From contig JAODTK010004832.1 of NCBI GenBank assembly GCA_026419785.1, forward strand, positions 248,001 to 312,000: a DNA stretch of 64,000 nucleotides. Reading direction: 5' to 3'. The stretch comes from Sclerodactyla briareus. Lineage: Eukaryota > Echinodermata > Holothuroidea > Dendrochirotida > Sclerodactylidae. The translations under genes were made by a program, and so were the position numbers. A model generated the notes under the pieces. That model saw only the letters and a list, made by a program, of their open reading frames with translations. It had not been told where the DNA came from and searched no databases. Below, in pieces: positions 22,600-33,229 of the stretch (its first letter is position 1; the number at the start of each line of letters is the position of its first letter).

Positions 22600-23120
22600 G
22601 TGAAAAACATATATTTTGGCAATTTTTTACTTTTGATCATGATGACCTTAACCCCACCTAGATAGACGGAGCTCATTCCTAATATGTGGGTTCCCCATGA
22701 TGAGTAAATGGCCCAATTGTTTTGGGGCCAGTCAAAGGTCATCTGAGGTCAACAGAGGTCAAAGCCTATGAAACCTTGGGGTGGGGGGTGGGGGGGGGGG
22801 GTTATGCAATAAGTCTAGAATTCTGATCAAGATCAAGCTGATATTTGTTGTGCAGCTTTCCTCATGGGGGGGTATGAAACCCTAGTTTCTTAGTATGGGG
22901 GTTGGGAATTTTGTTGTCATTTCTGGTTCAAAAAAAGGGGAAATGCTGAAATTTTGACCAAATTGGCTTGTGAAAATGATAACTTGACCCCACCTGGATG
23001 AATCAAGCTCTACTTGGTGTGTGGTTTCTCTATGAGGGAGTAGTTGGTCCTATGTTTTGGGTCAAGGCAAAGGTCATATGAGGTCTTGACTATGAAGGCA
23101 GTCAAGGAATAACTAAGCTT
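22600..23120. repeat. Two tandem copies of an intronic repeat
   Basis: Blocks starting near 22618 and 22926 share 'ttttgatcatgatgaccttaaccccacct', the 'gagctc' and 'gtgtgggttccccatgatgag' phrases, and 'ggtcaaaggtcatctgaggtc'. A third copy lies near 47945-48240. It is a dispersed non-coding repeat. Confidence 0.55.
22746..22761 (+). promoter_or_regulatory. Perfect AGGTCA direct repeat with 4-base spacer (DR4)
   Basis: AGGTCA-ACAG-AGGTCA is the textbook DR4 nuclear-receptor half-site arrangement. It lies inside a dispersed intronic repeat, so the motif is likely inherited from the repeat. Binding is inference only. Confidence 0.3.
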
Positions 23121-23577
23121 CATGCCTTTCTGGTGGGTAAGTTTTCCATGTTTGCATGGATTAGACAGAGAAATCTGCTCTTGAGTTCTCCCACCTACAA
23201 GGGAAATACAACCACCTATCAGTCTCTCAAGTGTCCTTTTCCACCCCACTCATATTTCAAATTATTTCATTTGACACATTGTTACCTGTTGGTGTATTTG
23301 GTCTTCTCCCTCCAATGAGGTATGGGTGCATTCAACACAGACTATCAAAAATGTATAGGTGAGTGTGTTTTGGGAGTTGGTCGCCATATTTACACACTCG
23401 TATTAGCTAAATATTATTTGAGGGTTCTGATCCTCTTAACATCATAAATAGGAAAGACGATGATGAAACAAGGACAGAGGGAGACCAGGACATCAGTTAT
23501 TCTACTCAATTCTATTTGGTACATTGAAGAAAATTAATCTTTAGACTGATTTCATACTGATATGTTCCTGAAAACAG

Positions 23578-23873
23578 GACACCATCTTGGATAAACCATG
23601 GAAACCTGAGGACTCTGAAAATTCTGACTTTGACTTGTTTTATAGGATGTGTCATCTGGGTGCTGAGAGAGCCACTGAGGATGAGCTGGATGAGATACTG
23701 GCAGTCCTAGAGCCGATGAACAACGCAGGGAGAGATGGGAAAAAAAAACAAACAGAAAACAGACCAGTTACAACAGCATCTATTAGGCAAAAGAAAAGGG
23801 TTACAAAGGATACCAAAACAGGAGGAGCCAGTGACCTCAAAGAAACATCTCCTGAAATTGATTTACAGATAAG
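23578..23873 (+). CDS. PTPN13: PTPN13-like linker exon
   Basis: The exon follows CTGAAAACAG and reads DTILDKPWKPEDSENSDFDL, then FYRMCHLGAERATEDELDEI, LAVLEPMNNAGRDGKKKQ and a basic/acidic tail ending SPEIDLQIR. It continues in phase from the previous exon, which ends EDSDWE. The middle (ATEDELDEILAVLEPM) looks like a short amphipathic helix in otherwise disordered sequence. The likely donor is AAG/GTGGTA at 23874; if not used, the frame stops four bases later. It has no match to a named domain. Human PTPN13, as I recall, has only a short spacer between PDZ4 and PDZ5, so this exon is part of an expanded linker. Confidence 0.7.
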
Positions 23874-24336
23874 GTGGTAGAATAAATTTTGGCACAAAAG
23901 TATTATAATAAAGATTTATGTATGTCAATGTAATGATATAGACCCACAAACTTTGTTGTAAATTTGAACCTTTGTCAAGCGTTCAGGGAGTTTAGCTAGT
24001 GGTTATCCTTCCAATGAATGTTTGGTTATTGTAAAATGTATGCAAAATATTTGTTCTTTACATAGTTTTAGGTGGATTATGATTAAACTGAGACCGAATA
24101 TTAGTTGACAATGTGATGGTATAACAATGTTTGAACATGCTAAGCTATGCTATTATATAGCTACCAAAATACGTAGTTATGTAAATTCTTACAGGATCTT
24201 CTTGGCATATCTGTTAGGACAAAATGATTCGTTGTCTGTACATGAGGCTGCTCTTTGAAGAGCCACCACCAATTCCGATGCCTCTCCACCTCTAACCCCC
24301 TATCTGCTAGTCATTAACCCTCTTTAGACAAGCAGC
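23874..24336 (+). other. Intron between linker exons
   Basis: The segment is AT-rich with no recognised element. It ends near a CTCTTTAGACAAGCAGCAG acceptor region. Confidence 0.45.
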
Positions 24337-25628
24337 AGGTGGGTTCTACTGCAAGCACGAGGGTTCACATTGGTGTCAGGGTCTGAAAGAAGAACAGAGG
24401 AAGCTGACAGCAAAGCTTACATGCTGCTCTCTTGAAACCCAATAGAAACACCTCACCTGAACCTCAATAGGGTACCGGAGAAGACCTATTCTACTACAGG
24501 GACCCAGCTTTGATGAGGCAAGCCCTCCTGAATGAATAAGGATCAGGAAGCTTCTTTGGTACATCACCTTTGCGGACAGGCTCCTCCTGGCTCAGAGCCC
24601 GAGGGAAGATGACATCAGTCTCTTGAGTGAGGGGAAAGCTTATATCCTCGTACCAACTCACTAAGGGATTCAGAAAGGCCCCTGGGACAGGAAAAGTTTT
24701 CACACTCTATCTCCCCGCCGGGGGTCTCAGCTAGGTCTACCAGTCCTGAGATGAATTCCCAGTCCACCTTTCAACGAAGGGTTGAAGGGCCATCACCCAT
24801 CCCCATCTCATCCCTCCACCCCAGGCCGTAAACAAGTCCACTCTCCATGGGAATGGTCAGACAGCCAAATTAAGACCAAAAAGGATGAAGAGAGCTAGAC
24901 CAAGACAGGAGGACCAGGATGGGAAAGGATCAGTCCTGGATAGTCATGGTTCCAATAAAAACAACCATATACTTGTGGACACAACAATCATTCTGTAGAC
25001 TCTACGCCTTGGAGATGGTTTCAATATCAAAGCCTTCTCATTCTTGATGCTTCAGTTGCCCTGCCCCTGTCTCGTCACCGTCACATGATGACAGACGTCA
25101 ACCCTCATCCCTCAAGAGTCTGTTGCCAAACTCGGAAATCATTTCTTGACTCTCCTCGCTAATACACCTCACCCACGCCAGAGAAGTAGAAGTGCCGAAC
25201 ACCCAGGAAGATTTTGTTAAGCCCTCTGGCATCATTTTCAGTCTGCCAACAATGATTGGCTTGATAGGAGACATGAGCAGCGATGATGCAACGTGAGAAA
25301 AAGGTTACCTTGACTCCGCGAAGTGCACGTCATGTACTGTCCATGAAAAGTGGGACATTGTTTGATTCAGCAAGCGATGAGTGATCCATCTCTCCGAGAT
25401 CGCACATCGGATGCTGAGAGTGGCTCATCCCCTAGAAGTGTTCTCTCAGTGAGAATCCCTTCAACAGCACTGAAAATAAGCCCCCTCTGTCAGATCGATC
25501 CTCTCACGAACGAGGCAGGGGGATGCACAGACTGACCAGGGACAGCACGAGGAGAACCTTTGCCCTCCGTTATCACATCTTTGGGCAGAGTCCACCTTCA
25601 TCAGGCATGAGGTCATGCTGATCAGAAA
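24337..25628 (+). CDS. PTPN13: PTPN13-like long disordered linker exon
   Basis: About 1.3 kb shows continuous coding-like composition spread over shifting frames. Open pieces are SERRTEEADSKAYML (24381), SLRDSERPLGQEKFSHSISP with SARSTSPEMNSQSTFQRRVE (24658-24790), NKSTLHGNGQTAKLRPKRMK then ARPRQEDQDGKGSVLD (24833-24940), VTLTPRSARHVLSMKSGTLF (25306) and SDPSLRDRTSDAESGSSPRS (25380). The last piece is CPPLSHLWAESTFIRHEVML, ending IRK at donor AAG/GTCAGT (25628/25629). Ser, Pro, Arg and Lys dominate and there is no folded domain except perhaps the final strand-like HEVMLIRK just before the next PDZ exon. The acceptor near 24337 is approximate. Frame changes occur about every 100-200 bases, as in the other exons. 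Confidence 0.6.
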
Positions 25629-25971
25629 GGTCAGTGGAAACCCTAGTCTTACTGATTTATTTTCCATTTCAGCAAAATCTTTGGGACAGCCAATATGAGA
25701 CTGTGATGGGTATATAAAGTACTACCAAGTGGGTTATTTGACTAATGTACAATTCTGAGACCAAATCTTTGAAGAAAAGTTTGATCCATCCCTTCTGAAT
25801 GACCTAATTGAAAATTGGTACTAACAACAAAAGTCATACTACAGGCCTTGTTACTAAAACCAGAACAGTTCTTGTGTCAAGTCGGCAAATACCCATGGTA
25901 ACTTTTTTTTTCCACAACAAGGACAATCAAATACGAAGAATGAGAATTGTTTTTCACCATTGTTCTCTCAG
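25629..25971 (+). other. Intron before PDZ5-position exon
   Basis: Short intron (343 bp) with no feature seen. It ends in ACCATTGTTCTCTCAG. Confidence 0.6.
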
Positions 25972-26144
25972 GGTGGAGTTTACTGGGTGGAACTCACCAG
26001 CCCCAGCCCCCCCACGGTGGCCTAGGGCTCAGTCTGGTAGGGGCCGTTAAAGGTGGAATGACCAGTGTCTTCGTCAAGACTGTTACCCCGGGAGTCGTTA
26101 CAGACCAAGATGGGAGAATACAGGTCGGAGATAAAGTACTACAG
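25972..26144 (+). CDS. PTPN13: PTPN13-like exon: PDZ domain in PDZ5 position, first half
   Basis: After the acceptor TTCTCTCAG the exon reads GGVYWVELTSPSP. After a one-base shift in a run of seven C (26009-26015) it reads HGGLGLSLVGAVKGGMTSV, then FVKTVTPGVVTDQDGRIQVG and DKVLQ, up to donor CAG/GTATGG at 26145. All PDZ landmarks are present: strand 1, the GLGLSL carboxylate-binding loop, a strand-3 FVKTV, DQDGRI and GDKVLQ. The homopolymer location of the shift points to sequencing error. The exon ends immediately before the expected VNG turn, the same place where the PDZ4-type domain is interrupted, so the two intron positions are homologous. The matching second half was not found in the following 3.5 kb. 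Confidence 0.85.
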
Positions 26145-27049
26145 GTATGGATTAGTCATTGAATTCTCACAGTATATGGATACATAGCCATTAGTATGGT
26201 TTTGTCTCTGTGGCAGTGTCATCCCCTAATTTCTCCAAGTAACTAGTAATTGTTTGAAATTAACCAATTTTGATCCCAGGCTCTGCAAAAATCATGGCAT
26301 CATATCTGCTTTCCAAATCTTTATCATTGATGGCATGGGTTGGATGGACAACGAATGGCTCTTCCAGACGAGAACAATGACGATACCCCTATATATCCCA
26401 ATCCTCCCGCGATCATCCCAAAATCTCTGAACTTACCAACCCCTAATGTCACCTAATTTCCAGACATGTTTTGAATGATATTATCCAGCATATAACAATA
26501 TGCATTCTGATCCAGAGATTGGTTGATCTTCCTTTGTGTGGTGTGTAGTCTACCAATTGTTGGGACATTTGGTAGAGCATTGGTTGGTAGAGCATCGGCC
26601 TCCGTCCGGGAGATCAGGTTTCCAATCCTGATCGGGTCATATCAAAGACATGCCGTCCACTGTGGTGCTCACCACAAGGGAATGGGAGTAGATACACAAT
26701 AGGTAGGCCACCTTTCAATTACTTACTGTCCATGTGTTGTTTACCCTCACCTCCCCATTACGGTAACCTCAAAAAAGGCATTAACCTTATTCCGTGTATC
26801 CGAAGGTGAAGTTTTGTAGCTGCCAAAATGTTTCATTATCCTATGACTGATCTTGCAGGGTCCTTTAATAGGCTTGATTCCTCTCCTTGGTAGTTCCATA
26901 AAAGATCCCATTGATTTCACTACCCATTATTCATTGTGATGATTTGGTGCATCCAATTTTATTATCACATAACCAAACATCGTTAAGCACCATATCATGA
27001 CCACTGTGGTGCCGCAACATTCTAAATGCTGATATTAATGGATTTTCTC
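26145..27049 (+). other. Intron after PDZ5-position half exon
   Basis: It contains a family A SINE (26575-26840). I could not find the second half of the PDZ domain here. Confidence 0.5.
26575..26840 (+). repeat. tRNA-derived SINE, family A, plus orientation
   Basis: The head has a duplicated A-box-like phrase (TTGGTAGAGCATTGG then TTGGTAGAGCATCGG), a B-box-like region (GGTTTCCAATCCTG) and GGGTCATATCAAAGAC. The 3' half has CCATTACGGTAACCTC and CCTTATTCCGTGTA-CC. The duplicated head distinguishes this copy. Confidence 0.7.
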
Positions 27050-27337
27050 TCCAGTTAAACGCGCCAGAGTACTGTGGGTATGAGCCAGAGTAAGGTCGTC
27101 AGGCACTGAGGAAGCCGTGAACATCAAACTAGCCTGGCCAGGTGAGTAACAATAGAACCACCTACCTTGTCCATAGCTAATCAAAGCGCACTGTAGGTAT
27201 GGGTAGAATTGGATCAACTTTTTCTGTTACTGCCCAAGTGTGGACTAATATCCACAGCGCCCCAGTGATTCCGCATCACTCTGCAGTATATAATATGTTT
27301 GTACGTTTCTTTCAACTAGCTTGATTTTTCCTATTTT

Positions 27338-27408
27338 TGTAAAGCGCTTAGATCCCTGATAAGCCTATATAAGCACCATCCATTATTATTAATTAATTAT
27401 TATTAGGT
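27338..27408 (+). repeat. CR1/L2-like 3' tail
   Basis: TTTTTGTAAAGCGCTTAGAT, then a 'cctatataagcaccatcc' phrase and a TTATTATTA tail, match the general form of L2/CR1-type 3' ends used by many LINEs and SINEs. A similar tail ends the SINE at 56450-56850. Confidence 0.5.
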
Positions 27409-28009
27409 ATGATGAAGCATAAGGTCGCCAGTCTACTGAGAAGAATCCATAACCCTCAAACTACCTCTCATCACATGTATAGGGACAATACCACAGCTTC
27501 CCATATATATTGCAAAGCCAAATAAAGTACTGTAGGTATGATGAAGAGTGGGTATGGTCATTCTATTCGGGAGTCCATGGAACCTCGACTAGCTCTCGCG
27601 TGTTTAAATAGTGCGACCTAAACAGAGAACGGATGACATACCTGTGGAACAGCAACCTAGCTGCTAAAGGTCTTTGATCCTGACACCCTTGGCTTTCGCA
27701 GCAGGTTCCCGCGTCCTGGAAAACCTGGAAGAGTCCTGGATCCATCATAAAAATCCAGGCCTGGATTTTTTTTAAGTTTTAATAGTTTTTTGTTTTGAAA
27801 ATTCATGAAAAGTCAGTAATTTTTCATGAAGTGTTGTTGTCACTTTCTCGCTACTGTTTGCTGTTGTTGCTTTGGCTCTTGTTTATTGGCTGTTCCAGTT
27901 GAGAATTCTGTGCAAATGCCAGGAGAGGGTCCTTGACACTCCTTTATTTGTCATGAAAAGTCATGGTAAGGTCAGAATTGATTGCCCAGAATCTGCAGGC
28001 ACCCTGCTC

Positions 28010-28205
28010 CAGCCACCTGCTGTGAATGTCAGACTACGGACTAGAGGTCTCCTGCAGTTCCCTTCTGCCCCAGTCTAATTTTGTGGGACACTCATGAGAA
28101 GGCACAGGTCCCCCATTTTTAAGTCTTTGATATGACCCACGAGGATTTGACCCCGATCTCCTGACGTGAAGGCTCTTGCTCAAGCCAGCTGGTGCCAACC
28201 ATTGG
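28010..28205 (-). repeat. tRNA-derived SINE, family A, minus orientation
   Basis: The reverse complement reads GGAGATCGGGGTCAAATCC then GGGTCATATCAAAGAC, followed by the CCTTCTCATG and GGGGCAGAAGGGAA body. It matches the copy at 26575. Confidence 0.6.
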
Positions 28206-28648
28206 TATTTCATGGCACCTCCCTATATACCTAAGAAATGGCTGATGAGAACTTTATGGGTATGAGCATAAGTTCAATCTACTGAGGAAAGCCCACGCCT
28301 CGTCAAACTGCTCTAGCCAGGTAAATAGCAATACAGTAACCTACCTCTATATAATACCGAGGGAATGCTGTATAGAGCGCTGTGGGTATGATGAAGAGCA
28401 AGGTAGTTAACTGAGGAATCCACAGGGAGTCCTCAAACTAGCTCTTGTCGATGAATAGAAATGTAAAGAGGGAAAAGGGAAGGGAGAGAGGGAATTAGGA
28501 GGCATATATGAATTTCCAGATATGGGGCCAGAGTTGCCTGAATAGCAGTTTCCTTTCTTGCCCCAGTCTCATTGCTGAGCACCCATGAGGTAGGCTAACC
28601 AGGTACCATTACCGAAATCCCTCAATGAATCTATATAATCATCCATGC

Positions 28649-28690
28649 ATGTGTGTGTGTGTGTGTGGTGTGTGTGTGTGTTTGTGTGTT
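28649..28690 (+). repeat. TG microsatellite
   Basis: The tract is (TG)n with two TTTG/GGTG interruptions. Confidence 0.9.
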
Positions 28691-29284
28691 TGTGGGTTAA
28701 CCTACCTTGTAATCAAGATAAGTAATCAAACTTGGTGGGTGTGTAATGCCATGATGAGTTACAGAACACTATTCATTTATTTTTTTTGTGATTGGGGTGT
28801 CATTTTGGAGTCAAAAATGCTGGCTTTTGGGGTACTCTTATCTTGTAATTGAGCCCCAAAGCCCAACATGCCTGGCCGATAGTTAAGTTGAAGTTTGGTT
28901 TGTGTATTCTCCCTGAATGAGTACACGAGTGGATTCATTTCAGTGAGAGTTGGGAGTCAATTGGTGCAGAAAAAGTGGACTCGTGTAATCATGTGTATAC
29001 CGTTAATCATTTTGGGGAGAAAGGCAGAAACTGGTATTCTGGCTAATTCCTCACAATGAGATATGGATATTAGTGGGGTAAGTATGTAGGGGGAGGGGGG
29101 GAAGGCAAGTAGGTAGGGGGGTGATTATGAGTAGATGTTTCCCTGTCGATTCTGAGCAAGGTCATAGTGTAACTGAAGTCTGAAACCTGTGAATATGATA
29201 GCTTGCAACCGAATTATAGAAGGATCCTTTACTTACTGTCATTTAATGGCCATATAGATATATTTAATCGAAGCGCTAGCACGG

Positions 29285-29510
29285 GGATTGAGCAAGGATT
29301 CACGAGGGTAGGCAATTTTTGCAAGGTTGCCGGCTGGCGTGTGGATTACCCCACCCCCCACTTTTAAGGTACCCCCAAAGGGGCACCTATATTTCCGTGT
29401 ACCGGTGAAGGATTCGCAGCTTACAATTGTGTGGTATCCAGGTCCGCACCTTTAATTGCTGGGCATTGGATGGTTCGATCCTCTGCTCTGCAAGTATACC
29501 ATGAAAAAAA
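29285..29510 (+). repeat. SINE family A, 3' body
   Basis: The stretch contains 'gaggtaggcaattt', GTGTGGATTACCCC, 'aaaggggcacctatatttccgtgtacc', 'gaaggattcgcagc', 'ggtatccagg' and GGTTCGATCCTCTGCTC, with an A-run at 29504-29512. This is the same block order as the 3' part of the copy at 49018. Confidence 0.65.
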
Positions 29511-29655
29511 AACTTCTATTGTTTCTTTCGGCCTGGTTCAAGGTCGTAAGCTTCAGGCGATTATTGACAACTACTTAGACAATGTTTACAAAATTTTGTT
29601 TAGCATCAGCAGCACCTGTTTTCTTTGAGTACAATTGGACCAAGATGAATGCTGA

Positions 29656-29805
29656 TATCATGGCACCACCCCTTGTACACCACTGGACCTGCCCTCTACA
29701 ATGGGTCCATCTAATCAGGGTCAACTAACCAAACAGGGCCTCGACGGAGACTCACAGACGGAATCTTTTGTTCGGAATCTCCAAAGTCTGACTGATTCAG
29801 GGCAG
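29656..29805 (+). CDS. Candidate linker exon
   Basis: A stretch ending in a strong donor GGGCAG/GTAAGA (29805/29806) reads TMGPSNQGQLTKQGLDGDSQ, then TESFVRNLQSLTDSGQ. It is polar and disordered-like, as expected for the PDZ5-to-phosphatase linker. The frame is open back to about 29656, where it meets a stop; the likely acceptor is an AG further upstream (for example 29607-29613) after a one-base shift. There is no recognisable domain, so the evidence is donor strength, composition and position only. Confidence 0.4.
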
Positions 29806-29849
29806 GTAAGAGGATGTGAAATCATGAATGAAATTTAAATGAACCCTAG

Positions 29850-30415
29850 ATTGTGATGAGGAGGGTTTTAGGAATGTTAAATATCCATAGTGATAAAGAA
29901 AGTTAACAGGAACAGAAATCACTGTAGTGGTGAGAGGAAGGGTTTGTGGAACGTTGATGCAGGAAGGGATTGTAGAAATGTTGAATAATCCGTAGTCATG
30001 AGGAGAAGGGTGATAGGAGCGTTTAGTTCACCGTCGTGGTGAGAGGGAAGGTTTAGGATTTTTCACGTCCCCTTTGTGTTGGATGAAGGGTGAAGAATTT
30101 GAATATTCTGTCATTGGTGAGGCGAAAGGCTTGTGAGAACATTGTGTAACTGTAGTGATGGGAGAACGGGTCCTAAGAATATTGAATCATATTGTAGTAG
30201 TTGGAAGACGGTTTGTGGAACGTTGATACGAGGAGGGTTGTCAAGCCCGGTATAAAAACGTAGGTTATGACTAGGAAGGGTTTAGGAAGTTGAATGACTG
30301 TAGTATAGGTTTGAGTACAGGTTGTAATACTGGCCATCCCTCGGTGGTGAAAGGCAATTTGAATAAACATTGATGATAGTCGGGTGATGGAAGGATGTGG
30401 GAACGTTGCCTAGGG
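29850..30415 (+). repeat. Degenerate minisatellite, about 43-45 bp unit
   Basis: Recurring words are GTAGTGGTGAGAGGAAGGGT, TTTGTGGAACGTTGA and GAATAATC, in about 12 diverged copies with many single-base indels. Confidence 0.75.
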
Positions 30416-31419
30416 GTAGCAAGTTTTGTATAACTGGGAGATTTTCTGATATTGGAATGTCACTGTTCATGTGATTATACAAGCTCTTTTTTCTAGTTCA
30501 TCCTTTTCTTCGCATCTTTTGTGGATTGTAACTTTTATAGTTATGCTGATCAAACAGCATCAAGAGACATTGTGTATTGCCTGGAGAAAGGTAGGGATTT
30601 TACTCTCTAAAAGAATTTCCTCCTTGTTATTTCTGTTCATCTTGTAACAAATTAGCCTGTCTCGTTTTAGGTTTTCTTCTTTTTCTCTAACCTCTAACAA
30701 GAAGGTGGTGGTGGACTAAAAAATTAACATACTGTTAAGGAATCTTGTCTGCTGTTTCTATTAACATGTTACAGCTGATGGGTGCAATCTCTATTGCATA
30801 TGGAAATATGTATGGCTTTCTACTGGGAAATCTGACCATTTCATGAGAAAGGTTGCTATTTCAGAGACTTTTGGCCAGCTCAACTACTCCATATAATAAT
30901 TTTTTTCTTTCTCAGGAATATGTGCTATCTCAAAATACTTTGCTTGTCATGGGTCTAGGTCAGTTTTGCTTTGTTAGGGATCATCAGGCCCTTGTCCGAA
31001 ACAATTACTTGTCTAAAAATTCAATTATCTTGAAATCTGCTAGTTGAGAGATACCTTACTGTTCTGCTGTCATGTCATTCTAAGGGGGCTAGATTTCCTT
31101 TCCTAGACTGAATATCTTTTATTCACCTCATGTTTTTACTTCTGAATGCACTATACCTGTTTTGCACTCACAGGGGGATTCTTCTCTCAAAAATTTTTTC
31201 ACTACAGTGACCATGACTCTCTCCTTAGCTCCACCTACTCCAGGTTCACACTGAACTATCACGCAGATCAGTGAGACAGTATATTACTGTCCTAACACAA
31301 ACCCCATGCATGCAATGCCTCCCATTTGTGTCTGCAGTGCCGTATGATTTTCATACCAGCCATGCATCCGTTAGCTCTTGATTGCAAGTAAATGTTTGTT
31401 TGGGCTCACTGTGAGCAAC
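30416..31419 (+). other. Intron, no recognised feature
   Basis: The segment is AT-rich. No exon, RNA gene or repeat is recognised. Confidence 0.4.
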
Positions 31420-32135
31420 AGTAGGCTGTCGCAAATGCTACACATTCTTACAACAACGCTCTACTTTGCTATGTAGCTGTTTCATAGCTATTATATCATA
31501 TCGGAAGCATGTCCTTCAAGATACACATCTGATACTACACTAATGCTAACACTGCACCCTTTGCTGTGGTAGATCTATGTTCAATCGCTATTATAAGCAT
31601 TCGAAACGCATGCCTCCATGGACCACTTACTATAAATATTTTCCTTTTGTTGCTGTGTAGATATTGTCTAATAGCTAATATAAGCATTCACCACGCATTC
31701 CTCATGCTACACATTATTACCTGGCGTTGCTAGTAGCTGTTCAATAGCTACTATAAGCATTTGGAAAGCCATTCTTCATTCTACACACTTATTACTCCAA
31801 TGCTCGTACTTTGCTGTGTAGAGTAGTTTGTTCAATAGCCCTTATAAGCATTTAGGAGGCATCTTTCCTGCCACACGATTGTTTACTACAATGCTGTATT
31901 TGCTGCGTAGATAATTTGTCAATGATATTACAGAGCATTCAAAGCATGCTTCATGCTACAAACACCTCTTACCTCAATCTGTCCTTTGCTGTGTAATAAT
32001 TTGTTCATAGCTATTTTGTGAGCATTTGCAAAGCATGCTCTCATGCGAACAACATGTATCATACTATACTGCTTCTTCTTTGCTGTGTAGATAGTTGATG
32101 AACTAGCTATATAAGCTATCTATTCTATCTCTTCA
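31420..32135 (+). repeat. Degenerate tandem repeat, about 85-90 bp unit, about 8 copies
   Basis: Units contain TTTGCTGTGTAGATA, TTGTTCAATAGCTATTATAA, GCATTCGAAACGCATGC and 'ttcatgctacacattattac'. Clear copies occur near 31560, 31650, 31725, 31815, 31890, 31985 and 32085. Confidence 0.8.
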
Positions 32136-33229
32136 TGCCATCAACTTTGACTTCTTTGCATGTGTTCGCTTCCTGTCCTCGGTGATTCCTTATCGAAATT
32201 TGACATATTTCAGTTAACCACTGGAATCTTTTCACCTCAAAGAAGTCAAGATCATTGAAGGGCACTATATGCCTCGTGTTCAAAATTTTCACAAAACAAA
32301 TTATCTCCCTCCTCCTACAAACTGTGTTAGATTTTTCTGAAATTATGTCATGAGATGGTTTCCGTGGGTGGTGTCAGCTTGTTCCATATGCAGATTTATG
32401 CAACGTCATAGAGTGCCAGAGTGAAACAATTAAAATCTGGTGGAAGGTGCATTATTGCCCCCATGCAGCATTCATTCTTTGATGGATGTTGCTATAACTT
32501 GATCAAACGTTCATTACCTTGGACATATTTCCCCGGATGTTGAACAAACTTAAGTACAGTGATTATGGAGATCTGGAGCAACTGTGGCTTTGCAAATGTC
32601 AAGGTAAAGGTTATTGAAGTCACAATCTGCCATTGTTTAAACTTGGCGTTTTGGCCCCCCAGTTTTTTTGTTCTTTGATGAATGGTACCCACTTTCTTCA
32701 GTGATCACGCGACTTCTGGTGCACATTCTACCCTCATGAGGTCAAGGTCAGTCATTAGACAAAGTCACAATGAGCCTTGGTTCAGATTTGCCTTCTTGTC
32801 CCATCTATGCAGTATTTGATCGTGTTGACCAAACTTGGTTACAGTGGATTTTTGGCCTATGGGGCATCTTAAACTTCTGAATTTCTCTTTTTGCCATGAA
32901 ATATGCAAGTCCCCATTTGTGGTGGTTCGAGCTACATCCCCATGGTGCTTCTCGTTTGAATACCCCCAATGGTTCTGATTTCACTTTTGAATATGGACCC
33001 TGCACCATTGGGCATTTTTTTTCACAAATCACGGGAACTGTTTTTTTCCGACTACCAAACATGATTTACACAAATATTATTTAGTGCTGTTTTAATATCT
33101 GAATCTAATATTGCCTGATTGAAATATTTCCATTATATTTTAGAATATTTTTTTTAATAATTAATTCTAGGACATCAGGGTTTTTTCAATCCAAGGTGTT
33201 ACAGACTTTCTAGCTCTGAGATAATTTCG
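32136..33229 (+). other. Intron with dispersed non-coding repeat
   Basis: 32480-32900 carries the same kind of text as 10060-10640 ('cttgatcaaacg', 'gtcaaggtaaaggttattgaagtcac', 'gaggtcaaggtcagtcatt'). No exon is seen. Confidence 0.45.

Larger units (their letters stand above)
22154..23577 (+). other. Intron with AGGTCA-rich repeat
   Basis: 22600-23120 contains two related blocks with 'gatgaccttaaccccacctagat' style text, G-runs (22779-22800) and AGGTCA words, including a DR4 arrangement at 22746-22761. No exon is seen. Confidence 0.5.
27050..28460 (+). repeat. Degenerate tandem repeat carrying exon-end/donor look-alikes
   Basis: At least six units occur near 27065, 27187, 27410, 27527, 28248 and 28372. 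Each contains a phrase like GTACTGTAGGTATGATGAAG, then 'ctgaggaatccat', 'ctcaaactagctct' and, in several, a second CCAGGTRA donor-like site. The spacing is about 115-125 bases where contiguous. The phrase AATAAAGTACTGTAGGTATG at 27523 nearly repeats the end of the PDZ exon at 26130-26149. SINE and LINE-like tails (for example GTAAAGCGCTTAGATCCC at 27342) interrupt the array. Confidence 0.6.

Noticed and set aside
23900-23925. Polyadenylation-like AATAAAG after the linker exon
   Set aside because: AATAAA-type words are frequent in this AT-rich DNA and the host gene clearly continues downstream.
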